Assembly: GCF_002797715.1 (NCBI RefSeq)
Contig: NZ_PGFF01000001.1
Span: 3,247,304-3,311,303 of the forward strand
Length of the DNA: 64,000 bases
Direction of reading: 5' to 3'
From: Diaminobutyricimonas aerilata
GTDB lineage: Bacteria; Actinomycetota; Actinomycetes; Actinomycetales; Microbacteriaceae
The notes beneath the pieces were generated by a model. That model was not told the origin of the DNA, made no database searches, and saw only the letters and a program-made list of their open reading frames with translations. Shown here one piece after another: positions 25,720-33,774 of the stretch (positions within the stretch are counted from its first letter, which is position 1; each line of letters starts with the position of its first letter). The translations under genes and the position numbers were made by a program.

Positions 25720-27459
25720 ATGAACGCGACACACGCACGGGAGCGACGGGTCTCCACCACCGTCCTCGTCATCGGAACGGGCGGATCGGGCCTGCGCGCC
25801 GCGATCGAGGTGGCCGAGCAGGGCGTCGACGTGCTCGCCGTGGGTAAGCGCCCGCGCAACGACGCGCACACCTCGCTCGCCGCGGGCGGCATCAACGCGG
25901 CGCTCGGCACCATGGACGCCGACGACAGCTGGCAGCAGCACGCCGCGGACACCATCAAGGAGAGCTACGGGCTCGCCAACCCGCACACCGTCGAGATCGT
26001 CACGCGCGGCGCGGAGCAGGGCATCCGGGACCTCGAGCGCTACGGCATGAACTTCGCCCGCGAGCACGACGGTCGCATCTCGCAGCGCTTCTTCGGTGCC
26101 CACAAATACCGCCGCACCGCCTTCGCGGGCGACTACACCGGGCTCGAGATCCAGCGGGCGCTCGTGACCCGCTCCGAGCAGCTCGAGATCCCCATCCTCG
26201 ACTCCGTCTACATCACACGCATCCTGGTGCACGACAACGCCGTCTTCGGCGCGTACGGGTTCGACCTCGTCGACGGCACCAGGTACCTCATCCACGCCGA
26301 CGCGGTCATCCTCGCCGCCGGCGGACACAACCGCATCTGGCGCCGCACGTCCTCGCGGCGTGACGAGAACACGGGCGACTCGTTCCGCCTCGCCGTCGAG
26401 GCGGGCGGACGGCTGCGCGACCCGGAGCTCGTGCAGTTCCATCCGTCGGGCATCCTCGAACCCGAGAACGCGGCGGGCACGCTCATCTCCGAGGCCGCGC
26501 GCGGCGAAGGCGGCATCCTGCGCAACGCCCTCGGTGAGCGGTTCATGGAGCGCTACGACCCCGAGCGGATGGAACTGTCCACCCGCGACCGCGTCGCGCT
26601 CGCCGCGTACACCGAGATCAAGGAAGGCCGCGGCACCCCGAAGGGCGGCGTGCTGCTCGACGTGTCGCACCTGCCGCGCGAGACGATCATGACGCGGCTG
26701 CCGCGGGTCTACCAGACGATGATGGAGCTGCAGATGCTCGACATCACGAAGGACCCGATCGAGATCGCGCCGACCGCCCACTACTCGATGGGCGGCGTAT
26801 GGGTGCGACCCGAAGACCACAGCACCGACGTCGACGGCCTCTACGCGATCGGCGAGGCGTCGAGCGGTCTGCACGGCGCCAACCGGCTCGGCGGCAATTC
26901 CCTCATCGAACTGCTCGTGTTCGGCCGGATCGTCGGGCAGGCGGCGACCGCGCACGCGGCCGGTCTCGACGCCCAGCGGCGCTCGGCGGACGCGGTCGCC
27001 CAGGCCCGGGGGGAGATCGACGACCTGCTCGCGGCCGACGGGAGTGAGAACGTCCGCGCCCTCCAGCGCGCGATCCGCAACACGATGACCGAACACGCGG
27101 GCGTGGTGCGCGACGAGGAGGGACTCACCGCCGGCCTCGCCGAACTCGACGCGATCGAGGCGCGGATGGCCGACGTCGGCATCCACCCCGACATCGCCGG
27201 GTTCCAGGACCTCGCGCACGCGTTCGACCTGAAGTCGTCGGCGCTCGCCGCCCGGGCGACCCTCGAGGCGGCGCGGGAGCGGCGCGAGACGCGGGGAGCC
27301 CACAACCGGAGCGACTACCCCGACCTCGACCCCGCCCTGCGGGTAAACCTCGTCTGGTCCCCCACGACCGGCGTCGTGCGCGAAGAGATTCCGCCGGTCC
27401 CGGACGAGATCGCGGCGCTCATGGGCGAGGTCGACACGACGGGCAAGCTCCTCGAGTAG
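25720..27459 (+). CDS. SdhA/FrdA-family FAD-dependent dehydrogenase (fumarate reductase/succinate dehydrogenase flavoprotein-like)
   Basis: 579 residues. The FAD-binding GxGxxG (VIGTGGSGLRAA) is near 18-29, HTSLAAGGINAAL matches the flavin-attachment region, and substrate-site signatures LVQFHPSG, STRDRVA, TAHYSMGG and LHGANRLGGNSL are all present, including the catalytic-type Arg in GANRLGG. It should interconvert fumarate and succinate or oxidise a related C4 acid; L-aspartate oxidase is a less likely alternative. No iron-sulfur or membrane-anchor subunit gene is adjacent. The ATG at 25720 fits TAGCGT-N7; an upstream in-frame ATG at 25675 lies in the control region. Divergent lysR-type gene suggests induction. 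Confidence 0.85.
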   Translation: MNATHARERRVSTTVLVIGTGGSGLRAAIEVAEQGVDVLAVGKRPRNDAHTSLAAGGINAALGTMDADDSWQQHAADTIKESYGLANPHTVEIVTRGAEQGIRDLERYGMNFAREHDGRISQRFFGAHKYRRTAFAGDYTGLEIQRALVTRSEQLEIPILDSVYITRILVHDNAVFGAYGFDLVDGTRYLIHADAVILAAGGHNRIWRRTSSRRDENTGDSFRLAVEAGGRLRDPELVQFHPSGILEPENAAGTLISEAARGEGGILRNALGERFMERYDPERMELSTRDRVALAAYTEIKEGRGTPKGGVLLDVSHLPRETIMTRLPRVYQTMMELQMLDITKDPIEIAPTAHYSMGGVWVRPEDHSTDVDGLYAIGEASSGLHGANRLGGNSLIELLVFGRIVGQAATAHAAGLDAQRRSADAVAQARGEIDDLLAADGSENVRALQRAIRNTMTEHAGVVRDEEGLTAGLAELDAIEARMADVGIHPDIAGFQDLAHAFDLKSSALAARATLEAARERRETRGAHNRSDYPDLDPALRVNLVWSPTTGVVREEIPPVPDEIAALMGEVDTTGKLLE

Positions 27460-27534
27460 CCCGCCCCGCTGCCATTCCGCCTCCCTTCTGGCACTTGCTC
27501 TGCGGGTGGGGGGTGGGGGCGGTCCGACAGCGGC

Positions 27535-27592
27535 GTCGGCGTCCGCCTCGGCGTCGGCGTCGGCGTCGGCGTCGGTGGTGGCGTCGGCGTCG
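27535..27592 (+). repeat. Imperfect GTCGGC hexamer array
   Basis: Nine or ten GTCGGC-like hexamers in a row, with a few substitutions. Confidence 0.8.
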
Positions 27593-27605
27593 GTCGCCGC
27601 GGTGG

Positions 27606-27705
27606 TGTCGGAAATTCAGGAGATTCGGTGCGCGGTCGGTCGGCGGGCCGCATCAATCCGTACCCGACCCCGCCGCCCCGCCCGGCGAGTCCTGAATTTC
27701 CGACA
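27606..27705. repeat. Inverted-repeat element A1 (REPIN-like)
   Basis: TGTCGGAAATTCAGGA at the left end and TCCTGAATTTCCGACA at the right end are exact complements enclosing 68 unrelated GC-rich bases. Two further elements of the same family lie at 29607 and 30681. Confidence 0.88.
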
Positions 27706-27862
27706 CGTCCGGGCGGCGCCTGCACCTGCCCTCGCCGCGCACCACCGAGCGGTGCCGGACCCTGGCCGGTGTCGGAGGGCGGACGTTGGCGCCGCATTGC
27801 AGCGCGCTTGCAGCGCCGTCGGCGCCGTCCGGCGCGGCGGTGCGACTCACCAGCATGAGTGC

Positions 27863-29491
27863 ATGCCCCGCATCCGCCCCCTGCTGCTCCCCGCCGTCGC
27901 CGTGCTCGTGATCGCTCCGACGCTCGCCGCCTGCACCGCGCCCGCTCCCGACGCGGCGGGTCCGACGATCGAGTGGGCGGCGTCGACCCTCGAGGAGCAG
28001 ACCGCCCGACTGGTGGACGCCGAGCGCGAACTCGACGCCCTGCTCGCGGCCGAGGCCGGCATGGCCGACGCGCTCGGAGTGAGCGGCGCGGAGGCGGCAG
28101 AAGCGCTGCCCCGTCTCGGCGCCCCGTCCGCCCCGCTGCCGGCCGCATCCGGACCGGTCATCGCCACGGCGTCGCTGCACACCGGGGGCGGCGTCGCGCC
28201 GGCGGACTACCCGGTGCCGCGACCGGACCTCGAGACGGTCGGCGCGGCGGCGAACAGCCTGAGCCTGCTGCACGACATCGTGCGGGATGCGCTCGGGGAG
28301 GCCTCGCTGAACAGCACCGATCACAGCGCCGCCAGCACGCCTGCCGCGGGTGCCAACCCGGCGATCGAGTGGAGCGTGGAGAAGGGCTCGACGAACGGGG
28401 TCTTCACGAGCTCGATCAGCGACACCGACGAGACCGGCAACTCGGTCACCGTTGCTCTGGAGGGCGCGTTCGAGCTGAGCGTGTGTCCCGACGAGAACGG
28501 GGCGGCAGAGGGTTCCTTCTACGCGACGGCCGCGGTCACCTTCACGCCCGCAGGCGGCACACCGAAGCGCACGGCCATCGACCTCGACATGGACACGATC
28601 GCGCACGTGAACGACGAGGCGTACGCGTACGAGCTCTGGGCGAGCGTCGACTCGGCGGTGAGGACGGGCGCGCCGGCCGCCGACTCCGCGACGCGCATCC
28701 CCGAGCCCGACAGCTCCCGCCGCGAGCAGAACGCGTACGCGTTCGAGTTCGGCGAGACCGGTGTCGCGGACCGCGGCGAGCTCACCGCCGACCAGCAGCT
28801 CGACGGCGCCTTCTCGGTGCAAGTCGACGACCTCGCCGAGCAGATCGCGTTGCTTCTCGCCCGCGCGGCGGAGGACTACTGGCGCGACGGCAACTGCGTC
28901 GACGTCGTCATCGAGGGTGAAGACGTCGCGCCGATGCCGGGAGACAAGCAGCAGCTGTGGGTCGACGCCGTGAGCGTCGTGGACGGCGAGAAGATCACCC
29001 GCGGCACCGTCGAGCTCACGGGCATCCTGGGCGATTCGACCGTGAACCCGACCGGCCCGCAGAAGATCGCCGACGCGGACTACCAGTTCATCGCGGGGCA
29101 GGAGTACGGCAAGGCCGACCCCGACTTCGAGGTCGTCACGCGGCGCGGCATCGGTCGCGGCGGCACCGGCATCACCGTCGTCGGCGACGTGTGGACGTTC
29201 ACGGAATCCGCGTACGGCGCAGACTACTGGGGGCTCAGCTGCACGGGCATCCGCGGGCCGTGGGAGATGACGATCACGGTGCCGATGATCGCCGAGACCT
29301 GGGGTACGGAGGTGCTCTTCGACGAGAACCTCCGCGGCCGTCTGACCGCGCCCCCCACGAACGGCGGCGAGTGGGTGCATCCCGACACCCAGTTCTGGCT
29401 CGTGGCCGAGGGCGACGGCTACGTCATGCACAACGACCCGGAGGACGTGCCGATGCGCGTCACCCGCGGAGACCCCTCCCTCTGCGGCTGA
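27863..29491 (+). CDS. Secreted lipoprotein of unknown function
   Basis: 542 residues. A type II signal peptide ends in the lipobox LAAC (Cys24), after a basic start and hydrophobic segment; the mature protein should be lipid-anchored on the outer face of the membrane. Residues about 45-75 are Ala/Glu-rich and probably helical. The remainder is acidic and beta-rich, with three or four Cys (in SVCPDENG, GNCVDVV, GLSCTG and the last residues SLCG) that could form disulfides outside the cell. I recognise no family. The ATG at 27863 is the only start giving a proper signal peptide. The gene sits between repeat elements A1 and A2, and nothing adjacent suggests a function. Confidence 0.75.
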   Translation: MPRIRPLLLPAVAVLVIAPTLAACTAPAPDAAGPTIEWAASTLEEQTARLVDAERELDALLAAEAGMADALGVSGAEAAEALPRLGAPSAPLPAASGPVIATASLHTGGGVAPADYPVPRPDLETVGAAANSLSLLHDIVRDALGEASLNSTDHSAASTPAAGANPAIEWSVEKGSTNGVFTSSISDTDETGNSVTVALEGAFELSVCPDENGAAEGSFYATAAVTFTPAGGTPKRTAIDLDMDTIAHVNDEAYAYELWASVDSAVRTGAPAADSATRIPEPDSSRREQNAYAFEFGETGVADRGELTADQQLDGAFSVQVDDLAEQIALLLARAAEDYWRDGNCVDVVIEGEDVAPMPGDKQQLWVDAVSVVDGEKITRGTVELTGILGDSTVNPTGPQKIADADYQFIAGQEYGKADPDFEVVTRRGIGRGGTGITVVGDVWTFTESAYGADYWGLSCTGIRGPWEMTITVPMIAETWGTEVLFDENLRGRLTAPPTNGGEWVHPDTQFWLVAEGDGYVMHNDPEDVPMRVTRGDPSLCG

Positions 29492-29810
29492 CCGCCGCGC
29501 GGTGTGCTCTCCCACCAGCCCTGGCACCCGATCCGCCCTGGTCCACCCCATCCGCCACCCGGCGTCGACCGATCCGTCGATCGTTGCGTCGCCCCGCTTC
29601 TCGTGATGTCGGAAATTCAGGAGTCGCGACGGTGGGCGTGAACGCCGGCCGAGTGTTCTCGCCCGCCGAAACGGCTCGGCGCGGCGCGCATCCTGAATTT
29701 CCGACGCACGCCCGCTGTTGGTGCTCCCTCACACCTCGCGCGGACGGCGAGCAGTCCACCGATCGGCTGCACGGACGGCGGGCGTGCGGGATGCTCGCGA
29801 TCGTGACGAG
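29492..29810. other. 319-bp intergenic stretch containing element A2
   Basis: Besides the inverted-repeat element at 29607-29706 I see no gene, no convincing promoter and no terminator. Confidence 0.6.
29607..29706. repeat. Inverted-repeat element A2 (REPIN-like)
   Basis: TGTCGGAAATTCAGGA (29607-29622) and TCCTGAATTTCCGAC (29691-29705) enclose 68 bases unrelated to the interior of A1. Overall length is the same as A1. Confidence 0.88.
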
Positions 29811-30779
29811 GTGGGCATCGGGGAGTGGGTCGCCGAGTTGGGCGGCATGGCGCAGAAACAGCAACTCATACGGCGCGGGGCGGGCGACCGCCACCTGACG
29901 TCGGCCGTCCGCCGCGGCGAGGTGGTCCGGGTGCGCAACGGGTGGTACACGACGCTTCCGCCGCAGGACCCGCGCGTGCGGGCCGTGCGTGTCGGCGGTC
30001 GGCTCACGGGGATCTCGGCGGTCGCTGCGTGGGGCGGATGGGTCGAGCGCACGGGCGTACTGCACGTCGCCCTCCCGGTGAACGCCGCGCGTTCACGCTC
30101 ACCGGTCAACCGCCGTCGGCGCTTCGCGCCCGGACGGGACGGCGTGCGCCGGCATTGGGAAGAGCACGCGCGTTCCACCCGAGGCGACAGCATGTTCGTC
30201 GACATCCGCGACGCACTCAGGAGGGTCGCGCTCGACGAGCCGATCGACGTGGCCGTGGCCGCGTTCGACTGGGCCCTCCACTCGGGCCGCCTTGAGCGGA
30301 GCGACATCGACGGTCTCATCGAAGAGCTTCCGGCGAGAGCGCAGGTGCTCCGCGAGCTCGTCGATGGGCGTAGGGAGTCGCTTCCCGAGAGCCTCGTGTG
30401 CACGCGGGCGCAACTCGCGGGGCACCGCGTGCGAGCGCAGGTGCGCATCACCGACACCCTCCAGCGCATCGACGTCGTCGTCGACGACATCGTCGCGGTC
30501 GAGGTGGACGGCAAAGAGCACCACCTGCTCGCGTTCGAACGCGACCGCGAGAAGGACCTGGCGATCACGCGCGACGGATATCACCCCCTCCGACCGACCG
30601 CGCGACTCGTGTTCGACCGCTGGCCGGAGGTGCTCGCCGCCATCCGCGCCGCGATCGCCGCTCGCCGATCCGGTGCCGGCGTCGGAAATTCAGGACTGCG
30701 CGGCGGGCCAGTCGGGCCTCGCCCCGGAATCGCGGCGCTCTCGCCACTGCCGCCGCCCACTGGAGCTCGGAACTCCTGA
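29811..30779 (+). CDS. AbiEi-like N-terminal plus DUF559 endonuclease-like protein
   Basis: 322 residues from the GTG at 29811. Residues about 4-45 (GGMAQKQQLIRRGAGDRHLTSAV region, then RGEVVRVRNGWYTTLP) match the winged N-terminal domain of AbiEi-type proteins. The C-terminal part (about 215-285), with VAVEVDGKEHH, DREKDLAITRDGY and RLVFDRW, matches DUF559, related to Vsr-like PD-(D/E)XK nucleases; E, D and K positions are kept. A DNA-related role is plausible, but no toxin partner is adjacent. A shorter start at ATG 29847 would remove part of the first domain. The last about 33 codons and the stop lie inside repeat element A3, so this tail is probably acquired. Confidence 0.78.
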   Translation: MGIGEWVAELGGMAQKQQLIRRGAGDRHLTSAVRRGEVVRVRNGWYTTLPPQDPRVRAVRVGGRLTGISAVAAWGGWVERTGVLHVALPVNAARSRSPVNRRRRFAPGRDGVRRHWEEHARSTRGDSMFVDIRDALRRVALDEPIDVAVAAFDWALHSGRLERSDIDGLIEELPARAQVLRELVDGRRESLPESLVCTRAQLAGHRVRAQVRITDTLQRIDVVVDDIVAVEVDGKEHHLLAFERDREKDLAITRDGYHPLRPTARLVFDRWPEVLAAIRAAIAARRSGAGVGNSGLRGGPVGPRPGIAALSPLPPPTGARNS

Positions 30780-30788
30780 ATTTCCGGC
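30681..30788. repeat. Inverted-repeat element A3 (REPIN-like), overlapping the DUF559 gene end
   Basis: GTCGGAAATTCAGGA (30681-30695) and TCCTGAATTTCCGGC (30774-30788) enclose 78 bases unlike A1 or A2. The stop codon TGA of the DUF559 gene is the TGA within TCCTGAATTT of the right arm. Confidence 0.87.
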
Positions 30789-30793
30789 ATCAC

Positions 30794-31017
30794 GGCGGAT
30801 TGACGGGGCGGAGCAGGCAGGCGGCGGACACGGCGGGTTGACGGGGCGGAGCAGGCAGGCGGCGAACCGGCGGATTCACGGGTTGGAGCGGGGTGGCGGC
30901 GGACCGGCGGATTGGCGGGGCGGAGCAGGCAGGCGGCGGACACGGCGGCTTGACGGGGCGGAGCAGGGCGACGGCGGACCGGCGGGGTCGACGGGACGGA
31001 GCAGGGGGCGGCGGACC
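30794..31017 (+). repeat. Six-copy 37-38 bp tandem repeat
   Basis: Six imperfect copies begin at 30794, 30832, 30869, 30906, 30944 and 30981. Each starts GGCGG, has a CGGGGCGGAGCAGG-like core and ends GGCGGACC or GGCGGACAC. It fills the gap between element A3 and the ridA-like gene and is not coding in any believable frame. Confidence 0.88.
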
Positions 31018-31020
31018 GGC

Positions 31021-31059
31021 ACGCCGGCCGGCCAGCCCGCCGGCCCGGACGGCCGGCGT
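31021..31059. terminator. Hairpin at the end of the RidA-family gene
   Basis: ACGCCGGCCG (31021-31030) pairs perfectly with CGGCCGGCGT (31050-31059). The stem reaches the last base of the RidA-family stop codon; terminator candidate for that gene. Confidence 0.5.
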
Positions 31060-31442
31060 CAGCCCCGCTTGCGGGCGGTGACCTCGATCTCGATGCGCAT
31101 GCGGGGGTCGGCGAGTCCGACCTGCATCATCGTGGCGGCCGGACGCACCTCGCCGAAGGCGGCGCGCAGCGCCGGCCAGCACGGCTCGAAGTCCGCCGCG
31201 TCGGGCAGCAGGTAGTGCACGCGCACGACATCCTCGAGCGACGCGCCGGCCTCGGCGAGGGCGCTCGTGATGTTGCGGATGCACTGCTCGGTCTGCGCGA
31301 CCACGTCGTCGTCGATCGTCATCGTCGTGTAGTCGAATCCGGTCGTGCCGGAGACGAACACCCAGTCGCCGTCGACGACGGCGCGGGAGTACCCGATCTG
31401 CTCTTCGAAGGTCGAACCGGACGAGATGAGGTGACGGGGCAA
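31059..31442 (-). CDS. RidA-family (enamine/imine deaminase) protein
   Basis: 127 residues, the normal length for the family. VFVSGTTG (near 34-41), QTEQCIRNITSALAEAGASLEDVVRV, the Arg in FGEVRPAATMMQVGLA and the final IEIEVTARKRG match RidA, including the conserved Arg and Glu that hold the substrate. It should deaminate reactive enamines/imines formed by PLP enzymes in the cytoplasm. The start is a TTG at 31442 with AAGGAG six bases before it; longer frames to 31523 lack family similarity. Its head faces the HAD gene. Confidence 0.87.
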   Translation of the reverse strand: MPRHLISSGSTFEEQIGYSRAVVDGDWVFVSGTTGFDYTTMTIDDDVVAQTEQCIRNITSALAEAGASLEDVVRVHYLLPDAADFEPCWPALRAAFGEVRPAATMMQVGLADPRMRIEIEVTARKRG

Positions 31443-31533
31443 GAGTTCTCCTTGTCGGCGGGGTGGGACCACCGGCCAGAGTAGCGGGGCCGTGCAGCGA
31501 CCACACGGAGCGCGTGCCGACATGCGCCCTCGC

Positions 31534-31539
31534 TAGCAT
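31534..31539 (+). promoter_or_regulatory. -10 box TAGCAT of a leaderless promoter
   Basis: TAGCAT is followed by six bases and the ATG of the HAD gene at 31546. Confidence 0.55.
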
Positions 31540-31545
31540 GTGCGC

Positions 31546-32346
31546 ATGAGGGACCGTTCCGAGATCGACTGCTGGCTCACCGACATGGACGGCGTGCTCG
31601 TGCACGAGAACCAGGCGCTCCCCGGCGCTCAGGAGCTGCTGCAGCAGTGGAAGGACCAGGGCAAGCCGTTCCTGGTGCTCACCAACAACTCGATCTTCAC
31701 GCCGCGCGACCTGTCCGCGCGGTTGCGTGCCTCCGGCCTGGATGTGCCGGAGGAGTCCATCTGGACGAGCGCCCTCGCGACCGCCGACTTCTGCGCCTCG
31801 CAGAAGCCCGGGGGCTCCGCCTTCGTGATCGGCGAGGCCGGGATGACGACCGCGCTGCACGAGGCCGGTTTCATCATGACCGAGACCGACCCGGACTACG
31901 TCGTCGTCGGCGAGACGCGCAACTACTCGTTCGAGGCGATCACGAAGGCCATCCGCCTCATCGGCAACGGCGCGCGCTTCATCGTCACCAACCCGGACGC
32001 GACCGGCCCGAGCGCCGAGGGACCGCTGCCCGCCACCGGCGCGATCGCGGCGCTCATCACCAAGGCGACCGGACGTCAGCCGTACGTGGTCGGCAAGCCG
32101 AACCCGATGATGTTCCGCTCGGCACTCAACCGCATCGGAGCGCACTCCGAGTCGACCGGCATGATCGGCGACCGGATGGACACCGACATCGTCGCCGGCA
32201 TCGAGGCGGGTCTGCACACGGTGCTCGTGCTCACCGGCATCAGCGACCAGCGCGAGATCGAGCGCTACCCGTTCCGCCCCGACGAGGTGCTGAAGGGCGT
32301 GTACGAGCTGCTCGAAGACGGACCGCTCGAGTCCGAGGTCGTCTGA
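31546..32346 (+). CDS. HAD-IIA family hydrolase (NagD-like phosphatase)
   Basis: 266 residues. Motif I is DMDGVLV (near 12-18, nucleophile Asp12 and Asp14), motif II is LTNNS (near 44-48), the lysine of motif III is in VVGKPNPMMF, and motif IV is MIGDRMDTDIVAG. The large C2 cap between motifs II and III places it in the NagD/phosphoglycolate-phosphatase branch. It should hydrolyse small phosphomonoesters such as nucleotides, sugar phosphates or 2-phosphoglycolate; the substrate cannot be told. ATG 31546 fits TAGCAT-N6 better than the GTG six bases upstream. It converges with the next gene with only 6 bp between stops. Confidence 0.9.
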   Translation: MRDRSEIDCWLTDMDGVLVHENQALPGAQELLQQWKDQGKPFLVLTNNSIFTPRDLSARLRASGLDVPEESIWTSALATADFCASQKPGGSAFVIGEAGMTTALHEAGFIMTETDPDYVVVGETRNYSFEAITKAIRLIGNGARFIVTNPDATGPSAEGPLPATGAIAALITKATGRQPYVVGKPNPMMFRSALNRIGAHSESTGMIGDRMDTDIVAGIEAGLHTVLVLTGISDQREIERYPFRPDEVLKGVYELLEDGPLESEVV

Positions 32347-32352
32347 CCCCGA

Positions 32353-33774
32353 TCAGCCCTGCGGCACCGCGATGCTGCCGGCGAACGGTTCGCCGGATGA
32401 CCGGGTGACGAAGCAGAAGTAGTCGCGGTATCCCTCGTCCCACTCCTCCGCGGTCACCGGGTACGCGCCCTGCACGACCACGTCGGGGTACTGCGCGGCC
32501 GCGGCGAAGTCGATCACCGACGGCGGCGTGCACAACAGGTTGATCTGCGACTGCAACGCGTCCGCGCCCGGATACGCCGCATCAGGCTCGCTCGGGAACG
32601 TGCCCCGGTCGACCAGCTGGGCCGGATGCGGTGTCGCGCAGTCCACGACCGTGAACTCCTCGTCCCACGCGGAAGCGAACGGGGCGAGGCACTCCCCGCC
32701 TTGCAGCGCGTCCCACTCGTGCACGCCGGGCGGCAGCGGCCCGACGGCGACCGGCGGTTCGACGGTCGGCGTGGGGGTGGGTGTCGGCGTGGCGCTCGGG
32801 GTGACGGATGGGGTGGGCGTCGGCTCGGGAGCGGGACGCAGTCGTGTGCCGAGCAGGTAGAGGCCGATCAGCGCGATCACCGCGAGCAGCGCGCCCGCCG
32901 CCCACAGCAGTCGCTTCTGCGCGGGGGTCGGGTGCCAGCCGCCGCGTCCGTCCGCGCGGCGCCGGGATGCGGCGGCGCCGTCCGCGTCGAGGGGTGCGGC
33001 GGGCGCGGGGTCGGCGACGGTCGGCGAGACGCCGCCGACGAGTCCGGCGAAGGCGCCGCCCACCGGTTCCGCGCCGGGCCGACCGTCGAGCGCGGGTTCG
33101 ATCGAGACGGGCGTCGCCGCGGCGCGCTCGTCGAAACCCGCGACGGGCATCGCCTGCGTCGCGTCGGGGTCGGCGATCACGGAGGGGTCTGCGATCACGG
33201 GAGGGTCGGCGATCACGGAGGGGTTGGTCGCGGCCGCTCGGGGGTCGAAGCCGGGTGCCGCCATGGCCTGGGTGGCGTCGTCGGCGTCCGCGGCGCTGCC
33301 GGTCGCCGGGGCGTCGCCGGCCTTCGGAGCGTCGCCCGCCTCCGGTGAGGCGGCGGCGGCGGCGCCGCGCGGGCGAAGGCCCCACACGAAGCCGTCCGCC
33401 GCGGGAGGCGTCGCAGGCGCAGCCGCGGCAGACGCAACCGACCCGCCGGACTCGGGCGGAACGGCCCCGGACGCCGCGGGCGGAACGGACCCGCCGGGCT
33501 CGCGCGGTGGAACCGCTCCGGACGCCGCGGGCGGAACGGACCCGCCGGGCTCGCGCGGTGGAACCGCTCCCGACGCGGCGGGCGGAGCGGCGGGCACGCC
33601 GGGTCCGCCGGTGAACGACTCGGCGCTGGCTCGGCGCGGCGGCGGCACGTCCTGCCGACCGGACCCGCCGTCGTGGACCCCCTCGTCGGGTTCGTCGTCG
33701 GACTCGTCGCCCGCCTCGAACTGCCGGGAGAGCCAGTCGCTCGCGTCGTCGTCGCCGCGGTCGCGTTCGGTCAT
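32353..33774 (-). CDS. Septum-formation-like membrane protein with long Pro/Ala-rich cytoplasmic region
   Basis: 473 residues. Residues 1-275 are acidic then Pro/Ala/Gly-rich and contain a threefold 17-residue repeat (PPAASGAVPPREPGGSV type) and repeated SVIADP/DATQAM strings. One TM helix lies near 292-312 (LLWAAGALLAVIALIGLYLLG), followed by a Pro/Thr-rich linker and an extracytoplasmic domain (GECLAPF...FTVVDCATPHPAQLVDRGTF) with Cys pairs, matching the septum-formation domain family (PF13845). Its ATG overlaps the pyrE stop codon (ATGA), so the two are translationally coupled. Role in division is by family name only. Confidence 0.8.
   Translation of the reverse strand: MTERDRGDDDASDWLSRQFEAGDESDDEPDEGVHDGGSGRQDVPPPRRASAESFTGGPGVPAAPPAASGAVPPREPGGSVPPAASGAVPPREPGGSVPPAASGAVPPESGGSVASAAAAPATPPAADGFVWGLRPRGAAAAASPEAGDAPKAGDAPATGSAADADDATQAMAAPGFDPRAAATNPSVIADPPVIADPSVIADPDATQAMPVAGFDERAAATPVSIEPALDGRPGAEPVGGAFAGLVGGVSPTVADPAPAAPLDADGAAASRRRADGRGGWHPTPAQKRLLWAAGALLAVIALIGLYLLGTRLRPAPEPTPTPSVTPSATPTPTPTPTVEPPVAVGPLPPGVHEWDALQGGECLAPFASAWDEEFTVVDCATPHPAQLVDRGTFPSEPDAAYPGADALQSQINLLCTPPSVIDFAAAAQYPDVVVQGAYPVTAEEWDEGYRDYFCFVTRSSGEPFAGSIAVPQG
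33460..33600 (-). repeat. Coding 51-bp repeat, about 2.5 copies
   Basis: Within the septum-formation-like gene, a 51-bp unit encoding PPAASGAVPPREPGGSV is repeated almost perfectly, the last copy lacking the RE. Confidence 0.8.

Larger units (their letters stand above)
27460..27862. other. 403-bp intergenic stretch with tandem GTCGGC and an inverted-repeat element
   Basis: It holds imperfect GTCGGC hexamers (about 27535-27592) followed by element A1 (27606-27705). No -10 box of good quality was seen in front of the lipoprotein gene. In-frame extensions of that gene into this stretch are low complexity and are not believed. Confidence 0.65.

Noticed and set aside
29811-30779. A type IV toxin-antitoxin pair (AbiE) based on the AbiEi-like N-terminus
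   Set aside because: No AbiEii nucleotidyltransferase-like gene is adjacent; the next plus-strand space is a tandem repeat.
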